Of a DNA stretch of 64,000 bases, positions 12,286 through 21,780 are shown piece by piece. Origin of the DNA: Brachypodium distachyon. Taxonomy: Eukaryota; Streptophyta; Magnoliopsida; Poales; Poaceae. The notes under the pieces are model-generated. The model was not told the DNA's origin. It saw only the letters and a list, made by a program, of their open reading frames with translations, and did no database searches. Numbering within the stretch: position 1 is the first letter of the stretch; each line of letters opens with the position of its first letter. Location: positions 14,002,501 to 14,066,500 of the forward strand of contig NC_016132.3 of NCBI RefSeq assembly GCF_000005505.3, read 5' to 3'. Both the position numbers and the translations under genes were made by a program.

Positions 12286-13140
12286 ATGGACGGCGGCAGC
12301 CTCCGCGCGCTGGGCGCGACTCCGGGTTCGGCGGTGTCGTCGCTGCTCCTGTCCCCCGGCGGCGCCACGGCGCTCGAGGCCGTCTTCTCCCACCTCCCGC
12401 CGCCCGCCTCCATCCCGGCGCCGCTCGGCTCCAGCGTCTACTACCGCCAGAGCGAGCTCCTCCGCTCCTTCGCCGCCACCCACCCCTGCAGCTCGTCTTC
12501 TTCCTCGTCGTCTTCGGTCGCGAATTTTGCCACCACTTCTTTCCCTACAGCCGCCGGCGCCGGGGAAGACGATGGGGCGCCGCCGAGGGGGGCGAAGCTT
12601 TACAGGGGCGTGCGGCAGCGGCAGTGGGGGAAGTGGGTGGCGGAGATCCGGCTGCCGCAGAACCGGGTGCGCGTCTGGCTCGGCACCTACGACTCGCCCG
12701 AGACCGCGGCGCACGCCTACGACCGCGCCGCCTACAGGCTCCGCGGCGAGTACGCGCGCCTCAACTTCCCCGGCGTCATGGACAGCGCCGATGCCGCGCG
12801 CGTTCCCGACGCGCTCCGCCCGCTCCGCGACGCCGTCGACGCCAAGATCCAGGCCATCCGCGTGCGCATGGCGCGCAAGCGCGCCCGCGCACGCCGCCTC
12901 CGCGAGGAAACCAAGCAGCAGCAGCAGCAGCAGAAGATCGTCAGCCAAGCGCCGCCGCCGACGGCCGCCGTCTCCGAGAGCGCCGCCGCGACGTCGGAGA
13001 CGACTACGACGACCTCCTCGTACGGGTCGCCGGAGGCGGCGCTCTCCATGGGCGCGGCCTCGGCGGACGCCATCGAGTGCTCGCTGGAGCGGATGCCGTC
13101 CTTCGACCCGGAGCTCATCTGGTCGATGCTGAGCTTCTAG
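12286..13140 (+). CDS. AP2/ERF transcription factor, DREB A-6 (ERF060/ERF061-like)
   Basis: Nuclear DNA-binding regulator; an intronless 284-aa protein. One AP2/ERF domain spans residues ~106-162, with [17 protein letters not shown], the helix core [14 protein letters not shown] and the terminal LNFP. Leu instead of Glu in EIRLP after the WVAEIR strand is typical of the DREB A-6 (RAP2.4-like) subgroup. Downstream, [20 protein letters not shown] (~184-203) is a basic stretch that may serve as nuclear localisation signal. The C-terminus ends [15 protein letters not shown], an acidic/hydrophobic motif characteristic of the ERF060/061 branch. Low-complexity Ser, Gln and Thr runs lie outside the domain. 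A-6 members respond to drought, salt, light or ethylene; this gene's specific role is unknown. A long antisense ORF across it is a GC-driven shadow. Confidence 0.93.
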   Translation: MDGGSLRALGATPGSAVSSLLLSPGGATALEAVFSHLPPPASIPAPLGSSVYYRQSELLRSFAATHPCSSSSSSSSSVANFATTSFPTAAGAGEDDGAPPRGAKLYRGVRQRQWGKWVAEIRLPQNRVRVWLGTYDSPETAAHAYDRAAYRLRGEYARLNFPGVMDSADAARVPDALRPLRDAVDAKIQAIRVRMARKRARARRLREETKQQQQQQKIVSQAPPPTAAVSESAAATSETTTTTSSYGSPEAALSMGAASADAIECSLERMPSFDPELIWSMLSF

Positions 13141-14624
13141 GCGGAGCGGAACCATGCACACGAAACCAACCGCGTGTTCTGAGTTCTTAGGATTTGCAGG
13201 TAGCAGCAGCAGGTGTTGGATTTTTCGTCAGTGATCACGAAGAAGAGGATACAGTTAACATGTCATTACTCCTACTATTGTTACAAGGATATGGACAATA
13301 AAATGGCCCAAGAAAAAGGTTGGGCGTGCTAGCGAATTAGTACTGATTAAAATTAGCAGTAGTTGCATATATACAGCATCTGCCATGGGTTTTCGCATCC
13401 GTATCGACCAGATGTATAAACTGATCTCTGAATTCCATAGCTCTACATAAGTGTTGATTTCAGTGTTCTTCAACAAGTCTAAGCTCTTGTAGCACCATTC
13501 TTCTCCTCTGTTTTTTGCCTCAATCCCCTGCCTTATGCTACAACAGGAGATGGTTTTAGTGAGAACTGTATGTAGGCTGGAAGATGACACTAACGAGTCA
13601 TACTACCCTTCCTCCAAATTGTCAGTAGAAGTTCAGCTTCAGAACTAACTGTCCAGCTCTTCAGGACATCAAAACTGCAGAACAGAAAAGACTCGAGAAG
13701 GAAGAAAGCTACTCCAGTATGTATGAAACTGGCAGCCGAGGAGAGGGTTTCGGCATTCCCAGTTAGCCCACACCCCAAATCCTTGCAAATGCTTCATTTG
13801 ATTTTTCTGAAAGGAACGTGTCAGAGAAAACCGGTGGTCCATATGTGCGAATTCACTTGCTCGTAAGGAGCATGTGCAACAAATTTCTGTGCGAAGCATG
13901 TGCCCGAAAACCGTCCTCGGTTACTTCGTTGATGAACTGGGCTCCACTGCCCAGCCGAATCCGGCAAGGGGCTTCCATGATTGGAATGAATGTTTGGACA
14001 ACAACAACGACGACGACAATAGCAGCAGCATCCTGAAGCTTCATTTACTCGCTGTGGTCATACACAACACACGAGATAAATATACTAAAATCTGCTCCTG
14101 CTGCTTGGAGTTTGTTGCCTCGTGATTTTATTCGTAACATTCAGAAGCAGAATGACAGCAATCTGATTTGACTGACCCATGGATCTTTCTACTCTGACAG
14201 CCTAACTGAATCTTGAATTCTTGATGCAAGGTCCAATATTTCAGGAGTACAGCACAGAGATTGATTTTTATATATCAGATGCGCTGCCAATTTCGATTTT
14301 GATGCAGTACGGTTCTACCGTAGGTATTAGTCATATCAGCTACGACAGATCGCGTTGAAACTTTTCCTCATACTACCAGATAAGCAACAGTCCACACAAA
14401 AAAGAAGTTCACAAAAAAAAAATCGGTCGATCAATTCTCTCCGTGCAGTAGAAGCGTAGAACTGTAGAGTAAACCAAAAAACTCGAAATAGATAGATACG
14501 CTGATAAAAAAAATGGATCCAAATCAAACCGTTTTCACACGGTTAATTCACTCGATCAACAAAACAAACTGTCGTAAAGAACACGAGAATGCATCTTGAT
14601 TTGATTTCACCCTCTCTTGATTAA
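13141..14624. other. Intergenic, ERF 3' region and unassigned sequence
   Basis: This holds the presumed ERF 3' UTR followed by AT-rich sequence. Around 13590-14045 there are medium ORFs on both strands; none shows a known domain and they are interrupted, so a decayed gene fragment is possible but not provable. A (ACAACA)(GACGAC) microsatellite-like tract lies near 14000-14020. Confidence 0.35.
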
Positions 14625-14891
14625 TTACAGCTTCCTGCTGCAGGTGATGGACCTGAAGATGGAGTGGAGCACGGCCTTCCCCGTCCTCCTCCTCCGCCCG
14701 CACCCGGTCTTCGTCTTCCCCGGCGCCGGCGCCGCCCTCCTGCCCGGTCCCGGAGGAGCTACGACGGCGAGGTGGCCGTCGAGGGCACGGTACACCGACG
14801 CGAGCTCGACGGAGTCGTAGAGCTGGCTCCCGCAGTCCCACCCGCGGGGGAACCCCACCGCTTCCTCCTGCCGCTCTCCTTCCATCGCCAT
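14625..14891 (-). CDS. Small conserved plant protein of unknown function
   Basis: An 88-aa protein on the minus strand. It starts MAMEGERQEEAVGFPRGWD and contains DCGSQLYDSVELASVYRALD, which I recognise as the conserved core of a family of small plant-specific uncharacterised proteins (typically D-C-G-S-x-L-Y-D-S-x-E-L). The C-terminal half is basic (GRRAAPAPGKTKTGCGRRRR) with conserved-looking ends LHSIFRSITCSRKL. There is no signal peptide or membrane segment. Coding potential is supported by GC-rich third positions only across this ORF. The overlapping minus ORF in another frame (14548-14841) is a shadow. Function unknown; a nuclear protein is possible from its basic content. Confidence 0.6.
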   Translation of the reverse strand: MAMEGERQEEAVGFPRGWDCGSQLYDSVELASVYRALDGHLAVVAPPGPGRRAAPAPGKTKTGCGRRRRTGKAVLHSIFRSITCSRKL

Positions 14892-15419
14892 TATTAATCC
14901 TTCCGAGGAAGTCCGGTACTTCTTCGCCGTTGAATCGAATCAGGTTATGACTTGCTGTTTATAATGCTTTCCATGCCCAAGGCGAAAACTATCTGCCATA
15001 GAATTCGCGATCCGTTCATACTGAATGTTTGAAAACGAATTGACTTTTGGAACCAAATTACAGTAGTAGTACAGTGCTTTTTTTTAGGGAAGAAACCGAA
15101 TTTACCACGGGTAGGGACTCTGGACAGGACAGCTCGGTTAGCTAGCTTTGGTTTAGCCTTGGAACCCGGCCGAACTACCAGCAACCAGCAGTCCAATTGA
15201 TCGAGTAGTACATCATGTGTGATGCCAGCCAATTTGATGGGTGCAATCCTGATCCAGCAACTCGTGCGTCAAAGGCGGCCCGGCCAGTTCGTGTCCGTTT
15301 CTGGCAAGGCGACGCGACCGACTCGGCCTCGTACATTCATGCGTGTCCTTGTTTAAAAAACGCTCGACCGACCGAAAAAGCAGCACGCCCTTCTCTCTTT
15401 CTCTAGTCCGGCTCAATCC
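14892..15419. other. Divergent upstream region of the small gene and the F-box gene
   Basis: A 528-bp gap between the start of the minus-strand small gene and the plus-strand F-box gene, which are head to head. No coding ORF or repeat end is recognised. It must hold both promoters, but no clear TATA box was seen. Confidence 0.5.
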
Positions 15420-16613
15420 ATGGAACCAGAATCGCTCGCCGCCGCCGACGACATGCTGCCTTCCTTACCGCTCGACGTCATCTCCGAGATCCTTTCTCGG
15501 ACGCCCGTGAAGTCCGTGTGCCGGTTCCGGTGCGTGTCCAAGGCGTGGCACTCGCTCATCTCCAACGCGGCGTTCCTCGCCACGCACAAGGAGCCGCCGC
15601 GCCTCGTCCTCGTCAACTCCGTCCCGGCTAACAACGGATCTGCAGGGCCAGGCCGCGACCTGCGGCTAAAGGATTTGGACGGCAACGTCATAAGGGTGAT
15701 CAAGGACGCGGGCGCCTTTCTGGTGATGTGCTCCGGCTCCGGCACCGTCGACGATGGCTCCATCTGCATTTCTCTGAATAAGTTTGATGTCAATGTGGTT
15801 GATCTGGCATCCGGAAATGTGCTCGCCACCTCTGCAGGACTGAGAACGGAGAGCGTGAGGGATTCTGCTTTCAGCTACGGCGTTGGGCGTGCCATCCCAT
15901 CCGGCGCGTACAAACTGGTTTGCCTTGCAAGACCGCACACTTGCAAGGTTATCACGTTGGAGGCCGACGTCGGGTGGAGACAGAAACAATTGCCTGCAGC
16001 TGATCCAGCCCAAGTCTCTTCTTCTGGTTCTGGCTACCCCCAGAAGTTATCGGTTACGGTCAATGGCATCATGCACTTCTTCTACCGCTTCCCGTCACCG
16101 CAGGTGGACCGGGACTACATACTCTGCTTTGATCTTGAGAGCGAAGAGTGGAAGGAGTCAATGCAAGGTCTAATGTTGCCGGCTGAAGGCAGGCCACGAG
16201 GAAGGGGAATATCTATGATCCGGCTCAACGACAAGCTATGCATGGTCGAATGGAAGGAGCGCACCAGCAATCCACACACCAACATATGGCTTCTCGCAGA
16301 TTCTGTCAATAGCACCTGGGTCAAGACATACACCATCCCGATGGCTCCAGCCACCGGTCTAGCGATGCCATTGAGGATGATGCCCGATGGTGGAAAGCTG
16401 CTCGTCTTTTTCTTTCCTGGTCCATCTTCCCGGACGATGGCTCCGACGTTGCAAATTTACGACCCATTCACGGGGTCACGCACGCACCTTATCAACTTTC
16501 AAGACTACCATGTGGGCAATGGTATTTGTGGCATGGACTTGAAGTGTGTTATATCTAGCATCTCTTCAATAGCCGAGCCACAAGAATTCAATCTTTCACT
16601 CTTATTCAAGTGA
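15420..16613 (+). CDS. F-box protein with F-box-associated domain
   Basis: Substrate-recognition subunit of an SCF (SKP1-Cullin1-F-box) ubiquitin ligase; intronless, 397 aa. The F-box spans residues ~13-55: LPSLPLDVISEILSRTPVKS, then the conserved V-C-R-F-R-C-V-S-K-A-W-H-S-L-I core that binds SKP1/ASK. The remainder resembles the F-box-associated beta-propeller-like region, with repeated hydrophobic strands and markers such as YILCFDLESEEW and LQIYDPFTGSRTHLI. The substrate is unknown. The start ATG is the first in frame and sits 35 codons before the RFRCVSKAW core. This is a very large, fast-evolving family in grasses, so orthology cannot be fixed by eye. Confidence 0.88.
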   Translation: MEPESLAAADDMLPSLPLDVISEILSRTPVKSVCRFRCVSKAWHSLISNAAFLATHKEPPRLVLVNSVPANNGSAGPGRDLRLKDLDGNVIRVIKDAGAFLVMCSGSGTVDDGSICISLNKFDVNVVDLASGNVLATSAGLRTESVRDSAFSYGVGRAIPSGAYKLVCLARPHTCKVITLEADVGWRQKQLPAADPAQVSSSGSGYPQKLSVTVNGIMHFFYRFPSPQVDRDYILCFDLESEEWKESMQGLMLPAEGRPRGRGISMIRLNDKLCMVEWKERTSNPHTNIWLLADSVNSTWVKTYTIPMAPATGLAMPLRMMPDGGKLLVFFFPGPSSRTMAPTLQIYDPFTGSRTHLINFQDYHVGNGICGMDLKCVISSISSIAEPQEFNLSLLFK

Positions 16614-17199
16614 TCGATGTTGGAATGCAGAGGCCCGGGTCATTCCCCTTAAAACAAGTGATGTTGGACATGCGAAATACTGAGCTAGGTTTGACACATA
16701 AGGTCAGGCCCAAATTTTATCAAGTGTAAATTTATACCAACTAGCAAGGTGTCCGTCCGTGTATTGCAATGGATAGAAAAAAAAAACTTACGGAGACATA
16801 CATGCGTTGCTTGCTACCAAATATACAGTTGATAATCGTGCCATGACAATTACCAAGATCATCTAGCTAGGTACGCCGCCTCCAGCCTCCTTCATGGACC
16901 GGCCAATGCACGTACACCCTCCGCTTTGTCATGAGTCTACCCCAAATCCAATTGGAATACGAGGCTTCCAACTCATCTCTTGCACAACAAGAATACAATA
17001 TGGGCCGCTTGATTATTACATTACAATACTAAAAAAGTGCACAAAAAGAATTATTACAAAGCGTTTGGTGGACTTGTGGATCACTTGTCATATTGGAAAG
17101 TCTGTCACGAACGCGTGGATAACTTGTCATTTGGCTAAGCCTGATGTTCATATACTGTTTCAAGGAAACAAAAATCATGTATAGCCCTAGGGCCTAAAT
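16614..17199. other. Intergenic with a possible Helitron 3' end
   Basis: This follows the F-box gene 3' UTR. At 16740 the sequence reads A|CTAGCAAGGTGTCCGTCCGT. On the minus strand that is a CTAG|T terminus preceded by the GCAATACACGGACGGACACC type of tail common at grass Helitron 3' ends. The 5' end was not found. There is no coding gene. Confidence 0.35.
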
Positions 17200-19180
17200 C
17201 CAATGACCGAAAGTAATCAAGTGTCGTCAAGTCTGCTCACCCTATTACACATCATATCAACAAAATGTAGTACTAAGGAATCAGCCACTGATGCATGTTC
17301 AATGAGATTAGTTCCGTCCAAAGACAATGTGCCGTCTGGCATCTTAAGATGATATGGTCCACATATTCCACAAGACACAAATCACAGCCCCTATGATCCT
17401 CTCCACATTTTTCCATTGCTCTCTGAACATGAAACTCTTGGTGTTAGGTCGGTTCTGAAATATTAACCACGTGACACCCTGTGTTTTAATGGCAGAACCG
17501 GATGCCAAACAAAATTATATGGAGCCCATTTTTATGCCTCTGAAGGTGATCAGGCAAGAGTAAATTCTATTTTTTACCTCCAAGTTTCAGTTTTTTGACA
17601 GTTTTTACCCCATTTAGTAAGATTTTCGTTTTTTTACCCCATTTAATAAAAGTTGTTTCACAAATTACCCCACTTAAGATTTTGACCCAAATCCCCTTCA
17701 TTCCAAAAGCTAGATGATGAACTTGTTAAGCAGATTAAGTACCGTAAGAAAACTACGGTATGTCTTACATATCTTAGTGTTAAACAAAATCAATTTAATT
17801 GGTGATGGACATTCTTCCGGCATAACAGTACGTATGTCTCATACATATTAGTTCTTGACAAAGTCATCTGGCTTAAAACACATAACTATTTGTGAAAAAA
17901 AAGGCATCAATTAGCAAGTGGCAGCACTATATCCTCAATGATACCAGATCATCCATGGTGGATCGCTCGGAACATCTTGCCGTTGATCTCTCTCGAGCTA
18001 AGCTAGCTAGCTGGTGGATGGGATGACCGCGCCAAGCTAACAAGAAGTACGCATCGGTGGTTACAAGTACTGCCCGGCGCGTGGTTCGCTGACTTGGTGT
18101 GCGAGATCCATTGATCGGCGGCAGAACTGCAGAAGCAGCAGAACTAGAGTAATCTTTACTTTTGCAGTTTAGCGACATCGGAAGGGCCATCTATCAGAAC
18201 GAAAGGGATTTGGGTCAACAATTTAAATGGGGTAATTTGTGGAACAACTTTTGTTAAATGTGGTAATTTGTGGAACAACTTTTGTTAAATGGGGTAAAAA
18301 AACGGAAAATCTCACTAAATAGGGTAAAAGCTGTCAAAAGACTGAAACTAGGGGGTAAAAAATGGAATTCACTCATAAAAGTCTGAAGTTGTTGCTGTCT
18401 TGTTAGTGAAGATGGCTTGTCTAATATCGGTCTGAAGGGGTGTTGGCTGTCTGTGCTGTAACTTAATGAGAAGGTGTTGCAGCTCGGCATTAGCACTTGG
18501 AGAAAGGTTGGGGGTGTAGCTTCAGATCCCAGAAAATGCTAAATTGAGAGGCCACTGAGCAGAAACGATCTGTCGCAAAAGAGAATATACCTCCCATCAG
18601 GAATCCATTTGTCATACCAAAAAGAAATATGAGTCCCTTCTCCCAATAAGCAGCTCGTTGAAAACTGAACGAATTGAAGATGAGGGGTAAGTGATTTCCA
18701 GAGAGGAGCGTCCCTTGCTCTATTTTTGTGAGTGATGTTCCGTTTTAGGTAGTTTCCACCGAGCCATCTGTAGCACGGATTGTCTTATGACTGAAGTACT
18801 ACTTCGCTTAGGAATTTACAAAGTAGCGCATCATTGTGTGCTACTATTTGTTAAGTCCCGAGCGGCGACGCCTACGTTTTGTTGTTGGGAGTTAACAAGA
18901 CAATGTTGGCATTGTTGTTTGATCTTTTCCCTGAGAAAGTTCTACGCAGCTTGTCAGTTTTCTCAATACTCCTTTGGCCATTTGATACATGCCATATGGT
19001 AATTAGGAATTGCCGAGAGAACTGTATTAAGCATAATGGGACGGCCACCTCAAGACAGTAGAGCTGACATCCATCCTGCAAAAATCTGTCTACGTTTTGG
19101 GATAACACAACAGCACCTCCAACAATAATTAATCTTGCTACTGTGGTGTTCTCTTCCAGACTTCCACTTCCATGTAACAT
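17200..19180 (-). mobile_element. Decayed LINE (non-LTR retrotransposon) relic, split by a TIR element
   Basis: In the minus orientation, degraded ORF2 fragments follow the normal LINE order. Near 18940-19060, IEKTDKLRRTFSGK matches the 'kkIdklrRnFlW' region after the reverse-transcriptase palm. Near 18560-18720, DAPLWKSL and LLGEGTHISFWYDKWIPDG match the conserved LINE linker. Near 17330-17480 a Cys-rich segment, CDLCLVEYVDHIILRC, matches the zf-RVT zinc finger. Frames shift repeatedly and stops are frequent, so it is dead. A TIR element (17558-18374) sits between the linker and the zinc finger. Confidence 0.6.
17558..18374. mobile_element. Long-TIR DNA transposon (Mutator-like, non-autonomous)
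   Basis: The left end begins GAGTAAATTC. The right end, reverse-complemented, begins GAGTGAATTC. The two ends stay alignable for about 130 bp and share runs such as TTTTACCCCATTTA and AAAAGTTGTT. Inside the right TIR a ~33-bp unit (GGTAATTTGTGGAACAAC...) is duplicated in tandem at about 18230-18293. The 817-bp element encodes no transposase. Long TIRs and the GAGTRAATT terminus link it to the element at 30360-31409. No clean 9-10 bp target duplication is visible, so the insertion is old or its flanks have changed. Confidence 0.6.
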
Positions 19181-20048
19181 CAGCTCACATCGCAGGATAT
19201 TTGGACATAAACGACCGATCTAGCCGGTTGTTTCATAATGTAGTTCAGAAGCCGTCACATCCCAGAGATCAGAACACTGTCCAGCTTGTGGTGTGGAGCA
19301 GTTCCACTTCACATGGAGAGCTAAAGTAGTAGTACTCCTACTGCGTATTGATGAAGGGCGACAACGTGCAAGCATTTTTATATTCGAGGAGTAGTAAGTA
19401 CTACTCCTAGTCCTATACAGTAGCAAGTAAAGCAAGTAGCTACTGCCAATTTCTTCCGACGCTGAACCAAAAAAACACAACAAATGAATATTATCTTTCT
19501 TAGAAGCGTACAGAGGAAAAAATGTTAAGACTCACGCAGGACCAGCCCCGAAATGTTACCTGATTATGTCACCTGAATCTGAGGAAATGTGTTCATATTA
19601 TCACCAAATAATGGAGCAAGCAAAGTGTAACAGCAGTACAGCACAGACATACAGAGAGAGCACTGCCTCTAAACTCTTATCTTTGTATCCTCCACAAATA
19701 CCAAGCATTTTCAGCAACGATCTCTCATGTTTAGAATTCACTCATGTACCAGAAAAAAAAATACCCTATCATGATCACCAAGACAACCACAGAAACATCT
19801 AGCTGAACAAACTTATTTTGGTACAGAACAGCAGAAGTTGAGTTATCAGCAGAATAATTTGCTACGACACGCTCTGTTTCGTTGTGTATCAATTTGCGCT
19901 GACAAGGAAAGGCATACTCCACATTCTAGCCAGAGGTTGGAACCTCAACCTGCAAATCCACATGCAGTAATATGTTAGGGATCAGTTAGAGCATTAAGTT
20001 GGTGCTCATCGATGATAACCAAATGTAATGCAAATGGACAGGGCACCT
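19181..20048. other. Intergenic, 3' side of F-box/DUF295 gene
   Basis: AT-rich, no supported gene. Part of it (about 19930-20048) is probably the 3' UTR of the minus-strand F-box gene. No terminal repeats were recognised. Confidence 0.4.
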
Positions 20049-21413
20049 TCAGTTGGTCGACTCAAGCCGCATCAGATGTGGCTCTATGTCGGGTAGAAGC
20101 CACATTGGAGAGCTATATTGTGAAAATGCCTGGTTGGGGGCGAGACGCTGGAATCTGAACTCGACCTGGTCGGGCGGCGCCCACTCCGACCACGAGCAGA
20201 TGCCGTTATCTTCACAGTTGTAGAGCCGACCCCACTGAATCAGCCGCATCATCTCCACTTTATCATAATCCCTGTCATCAAGAAAGTGGATTCCCTCTGT
20301 CACGCAATCTGGGAATGCAGAGGACTCGTAGCACCTGGAGCAGCCTCTTCCCAAGAATAGCAGCCGACCATTGAGTAGATTCAAGTTGCTCCATACCAGC
20401 ACATGACCCTTGTTTGCCATTTCATAGACACCGAAGCCTGCTGACTGCGTCTCCTCCTGCCACCCTATGTGCTTCACATATCGGACTATCATCAGCAAAC
20501 CTCCTCTGGAGGTCACTAGGTATCGAGAAGCAATTCTGTAGTTGCAAGACTGATAAAAGTCACCCAAACACTCTTCACGTTCCTGGAACTCAAGGAACTC
20601 CTGATGCACATCCAGACGAACGCCTCCTTGAGGATCTTCTACCAGTGAACATGTACAAGCCAAAATATTCTCCTCACTGGTCAGAAAACAGAAGACACCA
20701 TGGTGAAACACAAGATCCTCAATCAAATAGCTTCCGTGGAATCGGTGGGCAATCAGACCAGTTGCGACCGAATCAGGATGGCTAGCCTCCTCCATGTGCC
20801 AGAAAGCAATGTCTGGTCTGTCCAACCCCATATCCACTTCCACAACTGCAGCTCCAAAACATGCCTCATCCATGGGCGATGCAGAAAGTGTAGCAGCCAG
20901 CATCACCATGGGAGCAGGATCTGTCTGGCCCGTCGAGGAAACCAAATCCGGGAGCATGAGGAGCGTGTTCGTGTTGAAGTGAAGCAGTCGGTGGCGGTTG
21001 GTTTGTTCCTGGGCTACGAAGAGCCATCCTCCATCGAAGGATCCGAAGAACCGAGCTCCTCCCGTGTCACGGCGGATTCTCAGGCAATGCATGCCGTCTC
21101 CCCCGTTGATGTAACCGCCGAGGATGCACATGAAATTCGCCGTACGCGAGCGACCCGGAGCGACATAGAAGCTTCGCTTGCACGGGAGGAGGAGGAGCGG
21201 TAGCTGTGGCGGAGGAGACACCGGCTCGAGCGGGGGAATAGGATGCTTCAGCCCCGCGACGACCCGCCACCAGTTGCCGCAGGTCGCGGCCATGAAGGCT
21301 CGATCCACGTCGCAGAGCAGGCGGCAGGCTATGCTCTCTACGATGCCTTCAGGGAGGTCCTCCCATGGGCGGGTAGGAGGCACGCGGGGCGGCGGTAGCG
21401 GTAGCGGAGCCAT
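20049..21413 (-). CDS. F-box protein with DUF295 (KIB-type) domain
   Basis: Intronless 454-aa protein, predicted SCF ubiquitin-ligase adaptor. The N-terminal F-box reads PWEDLPEGIVESIACRLLCD followed by VDRAFMAATCGNWW (residues ~16-50), the usual W-x-D-L-P start of this class. The rest matches the DUF295 beta-propeller pattern, with GSFDGGWLF near residue 120, HRLLHFNTNTLLMLP, VFCFLTSEENILAC in mid-protein and SEWAPPDQVEFRFQRLA near the end. Such proteins are highly expanded in grasses and mostly lack known substrates. The ATG at 21413 is the first in frame and precedes the F-box by 15 residues. It is transcribed divergently from the DUF3593 gene, 367 bp away. Confidence 0.85.
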   Translation of the reverse strand: MAPLPLPPPRVPPTRPWEDLPEGIVESIACRLLCDVDRAFMAATCGNWWRVVAGLKHPIPPLEPVSPPPQLPLLLLPCKRSFYVAPGRSRTANFMCILGGYINGGDGMHCLRIRRDTGGARFFGSFDGGWLFVAQEQTNRHRLLHFNTNTLLMLPDLVSSTGQTDPAPMVMLAATLSASPMDEACFGAAVVEVDMGLDRPDIAFWHMEEASHPDSVATGLIAHRFHGSYLIEDLVFHHGVFCFLTSEENILACTCSLVEDPQGGVRLDVHQEFLEFQEREECLGDFYQSCNYRIASRYLVTSRGGLLMIVRYVKHIGWQEETQSAGFGVYEMANKGHVLVWSNLNLLNGRLLFLGRGCSRCYESSAFPDCVTEGIHFLDDRDYDKVEMMRLIQWGRLYNCEDNGICSWSEWAPPDQVEFRFQRLAPNQAFSQYSSPMWLLPDIEPHLMRLESTN

Positions 21414-21780
21414 GGCGGCGCGGCGGGGGAGAGCGGAGCGGAGGAAGATTCCGAGAATTTTCCGTCGGGTGGGGGTTTTGGGGCGAGAGTTTGGTCTCGT
21501 CGTCTTGCAGCCGCTTATAATGGTCTCTTCCCCGCCTATTCACTTGAACACAGCAAGGAAGAACGGGCGATTTCTTTTTATTTTGGGTTGGGGGAGAGAG
21601 AGAGCCAGAGAGGAAACATGGGTGAGGGATTTCGTCTCGATTCGCTTGCAGTTGCAGGCTAGGCTTGGATAATTCTGATGGAGCTCGCCTTATGGGCCTT
21701 GGCTGACGGGGCAGCCCATTTGGGGGCGTCATCCACCGGAGAGAGCAACGCGAGCCACCCAAACCACAAGCCTTGCCCAA
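21414..21780. promoter_or_regulatory. Shared divergent promoter region
   Basis: Only 367 bp separate the start codons of the F-box/DUF295 gene (-) and the DUF3593 gene (+), so both 5' leaders and core promoters must fit here. No strong TATA box is seen for either. A GGGAGAGAGAGAGC GA-rich tract at about 21591-21612 could be a GAGA/BPC-type element. Confidence 0.5.

Noticed and set aside
12226..13161. 311-aa minus-strand ORF across the ERF gene
   Set aside because: Arg/Gly-rich shadow with no domain; the plus frame encodes a complete AP2 protein.
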